DNA of 18,047 bases from RHKX01 sp035695265. Its GTDB lineage: Bacteria; Actinomycetota; Thermoleophilia; Solirubrobacterales; 70-9. Of the stretch, positions 1 to 6,707 are shown piece by piece (within the stretch, counting starts at the first letter, position 1; every line of letters begins with the position of its first letter). Made by a program: the position numbers and the translations under genes. The notes beneath the pieces are model-generated. The model was given only the letters and a program-made list of their open reading frames with translations. It was not told the DNA's origin and searched no databases. The DNA lies in assembly GCA_035695265.1 (NCBI GenBank), contig DASSEM010000231.1, positions 1 to 18,047 of the forward strand. Direction: 5' to 3'.

Positions 1-256
1 GGATCCGCGCCATGGCGCCGAGCGGCGTCCGCGCCTCGAAGTCGCGGACGAACACGGTCTCGGGGTCGGGCGTGGCCCGATGCGGCGCCGTCGTCCATGG
101 CAAGTGCCGGGCGCCGGATCCGAGGACAGCATCGCGGAGGCTCGGGTCAGCGAGGACGCGGACGTCGTGGCCGCGCTCGACGAGGGCGCCTGCGACGCTG
201 AGAACCGGCGGTGAATTGCCGCCGCCGTCCCAGAGAGTGAACAGAAGCCGGCTCAC
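1..256 (-). CDS. GT1-type glycosyltransferase, N-terminal part (runs off the left edge)
   Basis: The reading frame starts at a GTG (256-254) and stays open to the window edge, giving about 85 residues. The N-terminus reads SRLLFTLWDGGGNSPPVL, followed by SVAGALVERGHDVRVLADP. This is the first Rossmann beta-alpha-beta of MGT/UGT-type (GT1) glycosyltransferases, which move a sugar from an NDP-sugar to small molecules or lipids. The GTG overlaps the TGA of the TetR gene by four bases (GTGA), so the two are one transcript and probably translationally coupled. The regulator may therefore control this enzyme. The catalytic C-terminal domain and the acceptor are outside the window, so the substrate cannot be named. 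Confidence 0.8.
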   Translation of the reverse strand, partial: MSRLLFTLWDGGGNSPPVLSVAGALVERGHDVRVLADPSLRDAVLGSGARHLPWTTAPHRATPDPETVFVRDFEARTPLGAMARI

Positions 257-876
257 GTCCCCTCCGGGGTCGAGGTTCCCTTCTCGCTGCCGAACCGGTC
301 GACCAGGGCCAGGACCGACTCCCGCATCGCTCGCTCCGCGGCACGCCGGGTCAGTCCCTGCTCGCGGCGGAGGATCTTCCAGGTGAGGACATCGGTGGCT
401 GCGATCAGCATCACGACCCGCTGTCCACGCTCACGTCCCGCCGCCGGCAGCCATGTGGCGAAGACGCGCTCGACCCAGCCGCGATGCACCGCCCGCCCCC
501 GCGCGAGCAACGGCCCCAGCTCCTCGACCCGGCCTTCGAGCGCGATCATCCGGACGATCGCGTCGCCGAGCTCCTCGTACTCGTCGACCAGCACCCCGAC
601 GCCGCCGGCGACGTCGCCGGCGGCGACCTCCTCGCGCCTGCGGTCGATCCGTTCGCCGACCCGCTCGGTGACGGCCGCCAGCAACCCGCCCTTCGATCCG
701 AAATGGTTGACGACCGTCTGCAGCGCGACGCCGGCGTCGGCGGCGACCTCCCGGAGGCCGACGTCGTCGTACCAGCGCTTGCGATACAGGTCCTCGGCCG
801 CCTCGAGGATCCGCTGCCGGGTCCGGTCCCGGGTGACCGCCCGCTTGCCGAGCCGGTAGCCGGTAGCCGCTTTCAT
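253..876 (-). CDS. TetR/AcrR-family transcriptional regulator
   Basis: This is a 207-residue protein of normal TetR size. Residues 15-65 form the DNA-binding domain: RTRQRILEAAEDLYRKRW, then DDVGLREVAADAGVALQTVVNHFGSKGGLL, with the helix-turn-helix at about 38-60 and the usual Phe-x-x-Lys-like end. The rest (about 70-207) is a helical ligand domain with no recognised signature. The start at 876 is supported by a TANNNT box (TAACGT, 889-884) exactly 7 nt upstream, so the mRNA is probably leaderless. The gene is followed by a glycosyltransferase with a 4-base overlap. The -10 region carries a weak dyad (GTA-N6-TAC, 879-890) that could be an autoregulatory operator, but this is speculative. Confidence 0.88.
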   Translation of the reverse strand: MKAATGYRLGKRAVTRDRTRQRILEAAEDLYRKRWYDDVGLREVAADAGVALQTVVNHFGSKGGLLAAVTERVGERIDRRREEVAAGDVAGGVGVLVDEYEELGDAIVRMIALEGRVEELGPLLARGRAVHRGWVERVFATWLPAAGRERGQRVVMLIAATDVLTWKILRREQGLTRRAAERAMRESVLALVDRFGSEKGTSTPEGT

Positions 877-883
877 TAGTACG

Positions 884-912
884 ACGTTACATCAAAACTC
901 TCCGGCCGTCCA
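884..912 (-). promoter_or_regulatory. Promoter of the TetR-glycosyltransferase operon
   Basis: A -35-like TGGACG (912-907) is followed after 17 nt by the -10 box TAACGT (889-884). The ATG at 876 comes 7 nt later, which would place the transcription start at or next to the start codon. The -35 lies in the loop and stem of the terminator of the upstream gene. Confidence 0.6.
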
Positions 913-920
913 GGCCGGAG
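894..920 (-). terminator. Rho-independent terminator of the acyl-CoA carboxylase gene
   Basis: A perfect 8-bp GC-rich stem (913-920 with 900-907) closes a 5-nt loop. On the minus strand it is followed by AG and then TTTT (897-894). It starts 8 nt after the carboxylase stop codon (928-930), so it is well placed to end that transcript before the TetR gene. Confidence 0.75.
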
Positions 921-927
921 GAGACGC

Positions 928-2490
928 TCAGGCCGGCGTGATCGGATTGTGGCGCTCGCTGAAGCGCCGGTCCTTGCCGGCCGCCTCGGCGTAGCGGCGG
1001 ATCAGCTCGGCTCGCAGCTCGTCGGGCTCGATCACCGAGTCGACGACGAGCTCCGAGGCGAGGTGGAGGATGTCGATGTCGGCCGCGTACTCGGCCCGCT
1101 TGGCGGCGACGAACCGCTCGCGTTCCGCCTCGTCCTCGATCGCCTGGATCTGGTTGTAGTAGACGGCGTTGATCGCCGCCTCCGGTCCCATCACGGCGAT
1201 CTGGGCGCCGGGCAGAGCGATGCAGGCATCGGGCTCGAAGGCCGGGCCGGCCATCGCGTAGAGGCCGGCCCCGTAGGCCTTGCGGACGACCACCGAGATC
1301 TTCGGCACCGTCGCCGAGCTGACCGCGCTGATCATCTTCGCGCCGTGACGGATGATCCCCTGGCGCTCGACCGCCTTGCCGATCATGAAGCCGGGCACGT
1401 CGGCGAGGAAGAGGAGCGGCACGTTGAAGGCGTTGCAGGTGCTGATGAACCGGGCAGCCTTGTCGGCGGAGTCGACGAACAGCACGCCGCCCTTCTGCTT
1501 CGGCTGGTTGGCGACGATTCCGACCGCCCGGCCGTCGAGCCGCGCGTAGCCGACGACGAGCTCCTTCGCCCAGCGCGCGTGGACCTCGAGGAAGGTGCCG
1601 GCGTCGCAGACGCCCTCGACGAGACGGCGGATGTCGAACGGCGTCTTCTCATCGCCGGGCACCACCGCCGATGGCAGCGCATCGGGATCGGGCTCGCCGG
1701 GGGCGACGGTCGGCGGGTCCTCGCGGAAGCTCGTCGGCATGAACGCGAGGTAGCTTTTGGCGATCGCGATCGCCTCCGCGTCGCTCGCAGCGAGGAAGTG
1801 GCCGCAGCCGGACACCCCGGTGTGCATCCGCGCCCCGCCCATCTCCTCGAGGGTCACCTCCTCGCCGATCACCATCTCCGCCATCCGCGGTGAGCCGAGG
1901 TACATCGAGGCATTGCCGTCGCGCATGATCACGACGTCGCAGAAGGCGGGAATGTAGGCGCCGCCGGCGGCGGATGGGCCGAACAGGACGCAGACCTGCG
2001 GCACCCGGCCCGACATCCGCACCTCGTTGTGGAAGATCCGGCCGGCGCCGCGGCGGCCCGGGAACATCTGGACCTGGTCGGTGATCCGGGCGCCGGCGGA
2101 GTCGACGAGGTAGATCATCGGCAGCTCGAGGCTCAGCGCCCGCTCCTGGATGCGGATGATCTTCTCGACCGTCTTCGCACCCCAGGACCCCGCCTTCACG
2201 GTCGGGTCGTTGGCCATCAGTGCGACGCGACGGCCGGCGATCGTGCCGAGGCCGGTGACGACGCCGTCGGCGCCGAGCCCCTCGACCTCCCAGTTGGCGA
2301 GCTGGGCCTCCTCCGAGAAGCTCCCCGCGTCCAGCAGAGCGGCGACCCGCTCGCGAACTGGGAGCTTGGCCTGCTCGGCGGTCTTCTGGTGATGGCGCTC
2401 GGGCCCACCGCCCAGCGCCGCCTCGCGGGCGGTCCCGAGGTCGGCCTGGCCGGCTCGGCCGGTCTGATCCGCCGTCTCGTCCATCGCCAC
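928..2490 (-). CDS. Acyl-CoA carboxylase, carboxyltransferase (beta) subunit; methylcrotonyl-CoA carboxylase-like
   Basis: This is a 520-residue protein, full length for the biotin-dependent carboxyltransferase beta family. The family moves CO2 from carboxybiotin to an acyl-CoA in the cytoplasm. Both crotonase-fold halves are present. The first oxyanion-hole region is VDSAGARI (129-136) with GPSAAGGAYIPA (171-182). The second is ADVPGFMIG (363-371) with RKAYGAGLYAM (403-413). The stretch FHNEVRMSG (153-161) followed by AGGAYIPA resembles methylcrotonyl-CoA carboxylase more than propionyl-CoA carboxylase, and the nearby HMG-CoA lyase gene fits leucine breakdown. Propionyl- or another acyl-CoA remains possible. 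No biotin carboxylase/biotin carrier (alpha) subunit lies in the window. The start is GTG at 2490, with an in-frame ATG at 2484 as alternative; neither has a clear ribosome site. The gene follows the DivIVA-like gene by 18 nt. Confidence 0.88.
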   Translation of the reverse strand: MAMDETADQTGRAGQADLGTAREAALGGGPERHHQKTAEQAKLPVRERVAALLDAGSFSEEAQLANWEVEGLGADGVVTGLGTIAGRRVALMANDPTVKAGSWGAKTVEKIIRIQERALSLELPMIYLVDSAGARITDQVQMFPGRRGAGRIFHNEVRMSGRVPQVCVLFGPSAAGGAYIPAFCDVVIMRDGNASMYLGSPRMAEMVIGEEVTLEEMGGARMHTGVSGCGHFLAASDAEAIAIAKSYLAFMPTSFREDPPTVAPGEPDPDALPSAVVPGDEKTPFDIRRLVEGVCDAGTFLEVHARWAKELVVGYARLDGRAVGIVANQPKQKGGVLFVDSADKAARFISTCNAFNVPLLFLADVPGFMIGKAVERQGIIRHGAKMISAVSSATVPKISVVVRKAYGAGLYAMAGPAFEPDACIALPGAQIAVMGPEAAINAVYYNQIQAIEDEAERERFVAAKRAEYAADIDILHLASELVVDSVIEPDELRAELIRRYAEAAGKDRRFSERHNPITPA

Positions 2491-2508
2491 TGCCGCCGCC
2501 CCGGCGCC

Positions 2509-3405
2509 CTAGAGGAGCTCGGTCAGCTTTGTGTCCTCGGTCGGCGGATCGACCGACTCGACCGATCGGCGGCGGCGCTCGCGCTCGGCGGTGTCGGGCT
2601 CGCGCTCGCCGCCCGACCCGGGCCCCGGGGAGGCCTCCGACTCGGGATCCTCTGCCCCGGCAGCGGCCTCGGCTTCCGGCTCGGGCGCCCGCTGCGGTCG
2701 CTCCGTGGCCTGCGAGACGGTGGTCGGTGCCTCGTCGGGCTCGACCTCGGCTTCTTCCTCGGCGGCCGCGACCACCGTCTTCTCGTCGCCGGTGGCCGGC
2801 GTATCGACCGCCGCCTCGACCCGCGCCGGGAGGCCGAGGTCGCGCTCGCCCGGGCCCTCGATCGCCAGCCGCATCTCGGCATTGAGCTGCTCGAGGTTGG
2901 CCACGACGTCGCGGCGCTTGCGAACCAGCTCGGCGATCTCCTGCTCGATCCCGCGGGTGCGCTCGGCCGCCTGCTTCTCCGCCTTGCGCAGCGTCTCCTC
3001 CGCCTCATCATTCAGCGCCTTCGCCTCGGCGGCGGCACCCTCGGCGGTGACGCGGGCGTGCTCGTCGGCGGCGGCGCGCGTCTCCGTCGCGTAGGCATCG
3101 GCGTCCGAACGCGCCTTCGCCGCCTCCTGATCCGCCTCGGCGCGAATCCGCTCGGCGAGCGCCTCGGCCTCGGCGGTGATGCGGTCGGCGCTCTCCTGCG
3201 CGGACCCGAGGATCGCGCCGGTGCGATCGCCGACGTCGGCGATCGCCCGCTGGACGACGGCGCGGCGCGCCTCGTCCTCGCCGCCGGTCTCGAGCCAGTC
3301 GGCGAGCTCAGCGAGAAAGCCGTCGACGGCGCGGCGGTCGTAGCCGCCGCGGCGCTCGGTCGGGAAGCTGACGGTCTTCAGTTCTTCGATTCGATCAGAA
3401 GCCAT
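2509..3405 (-). CDS. DivIVA-domain coiled-coil protein with acidic C-terminal tail
   Basis: This is a 298-residue protein. Residues 11-38 (TVSFPTERRGGYDRRAVDGF, then LAELADWL) match the DivIVA N-terminal signature: a Phe-containing membrane-binding stretch followed by RGYD-x-x-x-VD-x-FL. Residues about 55-185 are Ala/Glu/Arg-rich with heptad character (ADRITAEAEALAERIRAEAD), a long coiled coil. Residues about 190-290 are disordered and rich in Glu, Pro, Ala and Ser. The family (DivIVA/Wag31, SepIVA) binds curved membrane and organises polar growth or division; this member's role is inferred only. Its start has a TANNNT box 6 nt upstream. It appears to share a transcript with the acyl-CoA carboxylase beta gene, 18 nt downstream. 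It is shorter at the N-terminus than classical Wag31 and could be a general DivIVA-like scaffold. Confidence 0.72.
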   Translation of the reverse strand: MASDRIEELKTVSFPTERRGGYDRRAVDGFLAELADWLETGGEDEARRAVVQRAIADVGDRTGAILGSAQESADRITAEAEALAERIRAEADQEAAKARSDADAYATETRAAADEHARVTAEGAAAEAKALNDEAEETLRKAEKQAAERTRGIEQEIAELVRKRRDVVANLEQLNAEMRLAIEGPGERDLGLPARVEAAVDTPATGDEKTVVAAAEEEAEVEPDEAPTTVSQATERPQRAPEPEAEAAAGAEDPESEASPGPGSGGEREPDTAERERRRRSVESVDPPTEDTKLTELL

Positions 3406-3411
3406 CCGTTG

Positions 3412-3417
3412 AGGATA
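3412..3417 (-). promoter_or_regulatory. -10 box for the DivIVA-like gene
   Basis: TATCCT lies 6 nt before the ATG at 3405, in the 39-nt gap after the dehydrogenase stop codon. No convincing -35 is visible; CTGAAT at 3440-3435 is the best candidate. A leaderless transcript is implied. Confidence 0.5.
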
Positions 3418-3444
3418 GATGCCGGCCGGGGCGCATTCAGAGAT

Positions 3445-4329
3445 CTACAGGCCGAGCTCGGAGACGACCGGCTTGTCCCCCGAGTAGTCGTAAAACCCCT
3501 TTCCGGACTTCCGTCCGTACCAACCCGCCGCAACCATCTTGCGCAAGGTCGGCGGCGCCGCGAAGCGGCGCTCGCGATACTCGTCGAACATCACGGCGCC
3601 GATCGCGACGAGCGTGTCGAGGCCGACGAAATCGGCCAGCGTCAGCGGGCCCATCGGGTGGTTGGCGCCAGCCTTCATGGCGGCGTCGATCTCCTCGATC
3701 GAGCCGACGCCCTCCTCGTAGGCGCGGATCGCATCGAGCATGTAGGGGACGAGCAGGCGATTGACGATGAACCCGGTCTTGTCCTTGGCGTGGACGACCG
3801 TCTTGCCGAGCGCCTCGCCGACCCCGAAGCCGAGCTCGAGCGCCTCGTCGGAGGTCGTCACGGTCTGGACGACCTCGAGCAGCGGCATCACCTGCGCCGG
3901 GTTGAAGAAGTGGAGGCCGAGGAACCGGTCGGGACGGGTCGTCGCGGCGGCCTGGTCGATGACCGCCAGCGAGGAGGTGTTGGTGGCGAAGAAGGCATCG
4001 TCCTTGACGATCGGATCAACCGCCGCCCACATCTCGAGCTTCGCCTCGAGGTCCTCGGTGATCGCCTCGATCACGAGGTCGCAGTCGGCGAGCTTGCCGT
4101 AGTCGGTGGTGCCCTCGATCCGGCCGCGAACGGCGTCGGCGTCGGCGCTCTCCATCCGGCCGCGGTCGACGGCTCGCGAAAGCTGCTTGTCGATCTTCGC
4201 GACGGCGTCGCCGACCTTCTCCTCGTCGACCTCGCGCAGGACCACGTCCCAGCCCGCCTGGGCGCAGACCTGGGCGATGCCATGGCCCATCAGGCCACCG
4301 CCGACGACTCCAACCTTGCTGATTGCCAT
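3445..4329 (-). CDS. 3-hydroxybutyryl-CoA dehydrogenase (3-hydroxyacyl-CoA dehydrogenase family)
   Basis: This is a 294-residue protein, the usual length for the monofunctional enzyme (Hbd/PaaH/FadB2 type). It interconverts 3-hydroxyacyl-CoA and 3-oxoacyl-CoA with NAD(P). The Rossmann motif GVVGGGLMGHGIAQ is at 7-20. ATNTSSLAV is at 115-123. The catalytic His is in LHFFNPAQVMPLLEVV (139-154), with H140 and E152 spaced 12 apart as in the His-Glu pair of this family. The C-terminal helical domain includes NRLLVPYMLDA and NHPMGPLTLADFVGLD. The start at 4329 has a GAGGAG ribosome site just upstream, so this gene has a leadered mRNA, unlike most neighbours. A 13-bp palindrome lies in that leader. 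Gene symbols for this family are used loosely, so none is given. Confidence 0.9.
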   Translation of the reverse strand: MAISKVGVVGGGLMGHGIAQVCAQAGWDVVLREVDEEKVGDAVAKIDKQLSRAVDRGRMESADADAVRGRIEGTTDYGKLADCDLVIEAITEDLEAKLEMWAAVDPIVKDDAFFATNTSSLAVIDQAAATTRPDRFLGLHFFNPAQVMPLLEVVQTVTTSDEALELGFGVGEALGKTVVHAKDKTGFIVNRLLVPYMLDAIRAYEEGVGSIEEIDAAMKAGANHPMGPLTLADFVGLDTLVAIGAVMFDEYRERRFAAPPTLRKMVAAGWYGRKSGKGFYDYSGDKPVVSELGL

Positions 4330-4337
4330 GTTCTCCT

Positions 4338-4371
4338 CGAGACGGTCTCGTTGCGGGGGTCGCGGACCCTA
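4338..4371 (-). promoter_or_regulatory. Promoter and candidate operator of the 3-hydroxybutyryl-CoA dehydrogenase gene
   Basis: A -10-like TAGGGT (4371-4366) lies about 36 nt before the ATG. Between it and the gene is CGAGACGGTCTCG (4338-4350), a perfect 13-bp palindrome with a single central base. It would sit at roughly +10 to +20 and touches the GAGGAG ribosome site. A one-base centre cannot form a good RNA hairpin, so a dimeric repressor site is more likely than a terminator. Confidence 0.45.
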
Positions 4372-4401
4372 CCGCCCTACTGCCCTGCTGGCGCTGGGAG
4401 C

Positions 4402-4803
4402 TCAGGCAATCGGCTGGGTGAGGCCGAGCTCCTCGAAGCGCCGGCCCATCGCGGCCGCCATCGCGTCGACGGCGCTCTTCGGGCGCAGCATCACCTTGAG
4501 CTCGGTGACGAGCCCGTCATCGCCGAAGCTGAGCAGGTCGAGGCCGTCCATCCAGCGGTCGCCGACCCGGGTGCGGAAGATCAGCGCCGCGACCGGCTCG
4601 TCCGGATCCTCCACCGTGTGCACGTACTCGAAGTCCTCGAACAGCTTCATCGGGCCCTCGGTGAGGATCGTCACCACGAGGTCGCGGCCGTCGTAGGAAC
4701 GGAAGGTGACGGGGCTGAAGAACTTGATCTCGGGATCGAGCACCGCCTCGAGCCTCTCCTTCGAGCGCGAGTGGACGGCGTCGATGAAGGCGTCGGATCG
4801 CAC
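4402..4803 (-). CDS. SnoaL/NTF2-like fold protein of unknown function
   Basis: This is a 133-residue protein with the alpha-plus-beta pattern of the NTF2/SnoaL superfamily. An N-terminal helix (DAFIDAVHSRSKERLEAVLD) is followed by FFSPVTFRSYDGRD and then alternating strands (VAALIFRTRV; RWMDGLDLLSFGDDGLVTELKVML). RPKSAVDAMAAAMGRRF is a C-terminal helix. Single-domain members include isomerases, hydrolases and non-enzymatic binders, so no reaction can be assigned. The start is a GTG with TAGGCT 6 nt upstream, so this gene can be transcribed on its own although it follows the DUF1697 gene by only 14 nt. Confidence 0.78.
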   Translation of the reverse strand: MRSDAFIDAVHSRSKERLEAVLDPEIKFFSPVTFRSYDGRDLVVTILTEGPMKLFEDFEYVHTVEDPDEPVAALIFRTRVGDRWMDGLDLLSFGDDGLVTELKVMLRPKSAVDAMAAAMGRRFEELGLTQPIA

Positions 4804-4809
4804 GGGCGG

Positions 4810-4815
4810 AGCCTA
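4810..4815 (-). promoter_or_regulatory. -10 box for the SnoaL-like gene
   Basis: TAGGCT lies 6 nt before the GTG at 4803, inside the 14-nt gap after the DUF1697 stop codon. No -35 is recognisable. It supports the GTG as the start of a leaderless mRNA. Confidence 0.5.
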
Positions 4816-4817
4816 TC

Positions 4818-5354
4818 TCAGGGAAGGTGCTTGGCGACGAGGCGCTCGAGCGTGCCCCGCGTCCGCACCGTCTGCAGGCCGAGCACGGATTCGATCGCCC
4901 GCAGGTCGAGGCCGGAGTCGCTGACGCCGCCGCTCGGCAGCCAGTAGAGCTCGCGGGGGCCGAAGGCGAGCCGGTCGTCGTCGCTCGCCAGCGCCAGCAC
5001 CTCGTCGCGGGCCGAGGCGGCGGGAGCGCTCGCGAGCAGCGCGACCTGCAGCTTCCCCTTCGAGGACTCGACGGCCGCCGCCGGAAACGGCTCAGCGGCG
5101 ACGATTCCCCGCACCTCCTCCGCGCTGCGAATCACGGTCGGGACCGCGTAGCCGAGGCCGTCCCCGAGGCCGGACTCGATCGTGGCGACGAGCTCGTCCT
5201 CGTCGGCGTCGCCGGCCTCGAAGACGACGTTGCCGGCGGCCTGGAAGGTCTGCACCGCATCGAACCCGAGCCGCTCGAACTCGGCGCGCAGGTCGGCGTT
5301 GGTGATCCGGCGTTTGCCGAGGTTCATCCCACGCAGGAAGGCGGCGCGGATCAC
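4818..5354 (-). CDS. DUF1697-family protein
   Basis: This is a 178-residue protein. Its start IRAAFLRGMNLGKRRITNAD and the following AGNVVFEA are the family hallmark (usually FLRGINVG, then GNVVF). The central RSAEEVRGIVAAEPFP and the tail RGTLERLVAKHL also fit. The family has no established biochemical role. I chose the GTG at 5354 because it overlaps the HMG-CoA lyase TGA in a GTGA arrangement, has GGGAG 6 nt upstream, and puts FLRG at the usual distance from the N-terminus. A GTG at 5372 would add six residues. The gene is the third of a thioesterase-lyase-DUF1697 transcript, which gives the only functional hint. Confidence 0.85.
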   Translation of the reverse strand: MIRAAFLRGMNLGKRRITNADLRAEFERLGFDAVQTFQAAGNVVFEAGDADEDELVATIESGLGDGLGYAVPTVIRSAEEVRGIVAAEPFPAAAVESSKGKLQVALLASAPAASARDEVLALASDDDRLAFGPRELYWLPSGGVSDSGLDLRAIESVLGLQTVRTRGTLERLVAKHLP

Positions 5355-6289
5355 CCCTGACTCCCGGACCACTCGACCGGCCCCGCGGTCAGCAGGTGCG
5401 CGCCGAGCGGGCGGCCGAGCACGGACTGCACCTCCCGCGAGGCGGCCAACAGCCCCTCGAGGTCGATCCCGGTCGCGATCCCCATCTCGTGCAGGAGGGA
5501 GACGAGGTCCTCGGAGGCGACGTTCCCGGTCGAGCCGGGCGGCACCGGGCAGCCGCCGAGCTCGCCGAAGCTCGACTCGAACGAGTCGACTCCCTGACCG
5601 AGCGCCGCGACCGCGTTGGCGATCCCCTGGCCGCGCGTGTTGTGGAAGTGGGCCGTGAGCTCCGGGCCCTTCCCGCCCGGTCGGAGCGCGGACTGCATTC
5701 CGGCGTAGAAGCCATCGACCTGGAGCGGGTTGGCCATCCCGGTCGTGTCGCCGAAGCCGATCTCCGCGCAGCCGGCGGCGGCGAGCCGCTCGGCGATCGC
5801 AAGCACGCGCTCGGGCGCGACCTCGCCCTCGTAGGGGCAGCCGAAGCTGGTCGCGATCACGCCCTCGCAGCGCAGCCCCTCGGCGCTCGCCGTCGCCAGC
5901 ACCTGCTCGAGGCCGCTCAGCGACTCCTCGATCGAGCGGTTCACGTTCTTGCGATTGTGGGTCTCCGACGCAGAGAGGAAGACGCTGATCTCGTCGAAGC
6001 GCCCGCGGCTGCGCAGCGCGTTCTCGAGCCCGCGCTCGTTCGGGACGAGGACCGAGAAGGCGACGCCCTCGGGGCGCTCGAGCGCGGCCAGCACCTCGGG
6101 GCCGTCGGCGAGCTGCGGGATCACGTCGGCGCGGACGAACGAGGTCACCTCGATCCGCCGCAACCCGGCCGCGATCAGCATCTCGATCAGCCGAACCTTG
6201 TCCGCGGTCGCGATCACCTCGGGCTCGTTCTGAAAGCCGTCGCGCGGGCCGACCTCGCGGATCCGCACCCGCTCCGGATAGTCCGCCAC
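5351..6289 (-). CDS. mvaB: Hydroxymethylglutaryl-CoA lyase
   Basis: This is a 312-residue TIM-barrel protein that should cleave 3-hydroxy-3-methylglutaryl-CoA to acetyl-CoA and acetoacetate, the last step of leucine breakdown. Visible active-site elements are EVGPRDGFQNE (12-22; R16, D17), EVTSFV (47-52), metal-binding HFH (214-216), and GELGGCPVPPGSTGN (242-256) with the catalytic loop cysteine C247. All correspond to known HMG-CoA lyase residues. The metal-His segment reads HFHNTRG where animal enzymes have HCHDTYG; this variant occurs in bacterial relatives. The family also contains other HMGL-like acyl-CoA lyases, so a related substrate is possible. The GTG start lies one base after the thioesterase TGA, and the end overlaps the DUF1697 start, so the three form an operon. 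Confidence 0.9.
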   Translation of the reverse strand: MADYPERVRIREVGPRDGFQNEPEVIATADKVRLIEMLIAAGLRRIEVTSFVRADVIPQLADGPEVLAALERPEGVAFSVLVPNERGLENALRSRGRFDEISVFLSASETHNRKNVNRSIEESLSGLEQVLATASAEGLRCEGVIATSFGCPYEGEVAPERVLAIAERLAAAGCAEIGFGDTTGMANPLQVDGFYAGMQSALRPGGKGPELTAHFHNTRGQGIANAVAALGQGVDSFESSFGELGGCPVPPGSTGNVASEDLVSLLHEMGIATGIDLEGLLAASREVQSVLGRPLGAHLLTAGPVEWSGSQG

Positions 6290-6290
6290 G

Positions 6291-6689
6291 TCAGGACTCC
6301 GTCAGGCCGGGACCAGCGACGACGCGGCGCTGGTGGGTGCCGACGCCGATCGTCCGCTCGCCCTCGCGCACCTCGACGTCGAAGAAGAGCTTGCGGCCGT
6401 CTACGACCTCGGTCAGCCTCGCGTGGGAGGTGCAGCTCGCGCCCTCCGGCGCGCCGGCGACGTGCTTCACGCAGACCTCGAAGCCGACCGTGGCGCTGCC
6501 CTCCGGCAGGACGTCGAAGGCCACCCGCGCGGCGGCGAGCTCCATCATCCCGATCATCCCCGGCGTCGAGAGGACCGCGGCGCCGAGCGAGCCGCCGACG
6601 TCGGTCAGAAGCTGCCCCGCAACCTCGAACTCCTCGACCCGCTCGGCTCCGGGCACCGGCATCGCGGAGGACTCGGGCGATCCGCTCAT
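6291..6689 (-). CDS. FlK-like hotdog-fold acyl-CoA thioesterase
   Basis: This is a 132-residue protein. From the ATG at 6689, the residues that match the fluoroacetyl-CoA thioesterase FlK catalytic triad fall at T42 (LSTPGM), E50 (GMMEL) and H76 (VKHVAG), the same numbers I recall for FlK. G69, which lines the FlK pocket, is also present. The FlK gate residue F36 is Gly here, so fluoroacetate specificity is unlikely and a general acyl-CoA hydrolase is more probable. The later part (GRKLFFDVEVREG, GVGTHQRRVV) continues the hotdog sheet. The start is supported by a TATGCT box 8 nt upstream and no ribosome site, implying a leaderless mRNA. It is the first gene of the thioesterase-HMG-CoA lyase-DUF1697 unit. 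Confidence 0.83.
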   Translation of the reverse strand: MSGSPESSAMPVPGAERVEEFEVAGQLLTDVGGSLGAAVLSTPGMIGMMELAAARVAFDVLPEGSATVGFEVCVKHVAGAPEGASCTSHARLTEVVDGRKLFFDVEVREGERTIGVGTHQRRVVAGPGLTES

Positions 6690-6697
6690 CGGGAGGG

Positions 6698-6707
6698 AGC
6701 ATAGACT
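6698..6707. promoter_or_regulatory. Two overlapping divergent -10 boxes (thioesterase and npdG)
   Basis: On the plus strand TAGACT (6702-6707) lies 7 nt before the npdG GTG at 6715. On the minus strand TATGCT (6703-6698) lies 8 nt before the thioesterase ATG at 6689. The boxes share the two bases 6702-6703. The whole gap between the start codons is 25 bp, so both mRNAs would be leaderless and RNA polymerase could hold only one promoter at a time. Confidence 0.55.

Noticed and set aside
1..6. GGATCC at the very first base as a cloning junction
   Set aside because: A BamHI site is a plausible library boundary, but one site at the edge is not evidence, and the same hexamer occurs again inside the glycosyltransferase gene.
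2529..3094. Possible exotic repeat protein in the Glu/Ala/Pro-rich 3' part of the DivIVA-like gene
   Set aside because: It is ordinary coiled-coil and disordered acidic tail sequence; no regular repeat unit could be read.
2029..4947. Very long plus-strand open frame (972 codons) and other long frames opposite real genes
   Set aside because: It lies antisense to the carboxylase, DivIVA-like, dehydrogenase and SnoaL-like genes, all of which have clear family motifs. Its product is Arg/Leu/Gly/Asp-rich low-complexity sequence, the usual artefact in high-GC DNA.
5355..5372. GTG at 5372 as the DUF1697 start
   Set aside because: It would add six residues before the usual N-terminus and lengthen the overlap with the lyase gene; the GTG at 5354 gives a GTGA overlap with a GGGAG site upstream.
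6291..6689. True fluoroacetyl-CoA thioesterase (fluoroacetate resistance)
   Set aside because: The Phe gate of FlK is missing and there is no fluorinase or other fluorometabolite gene in the window.
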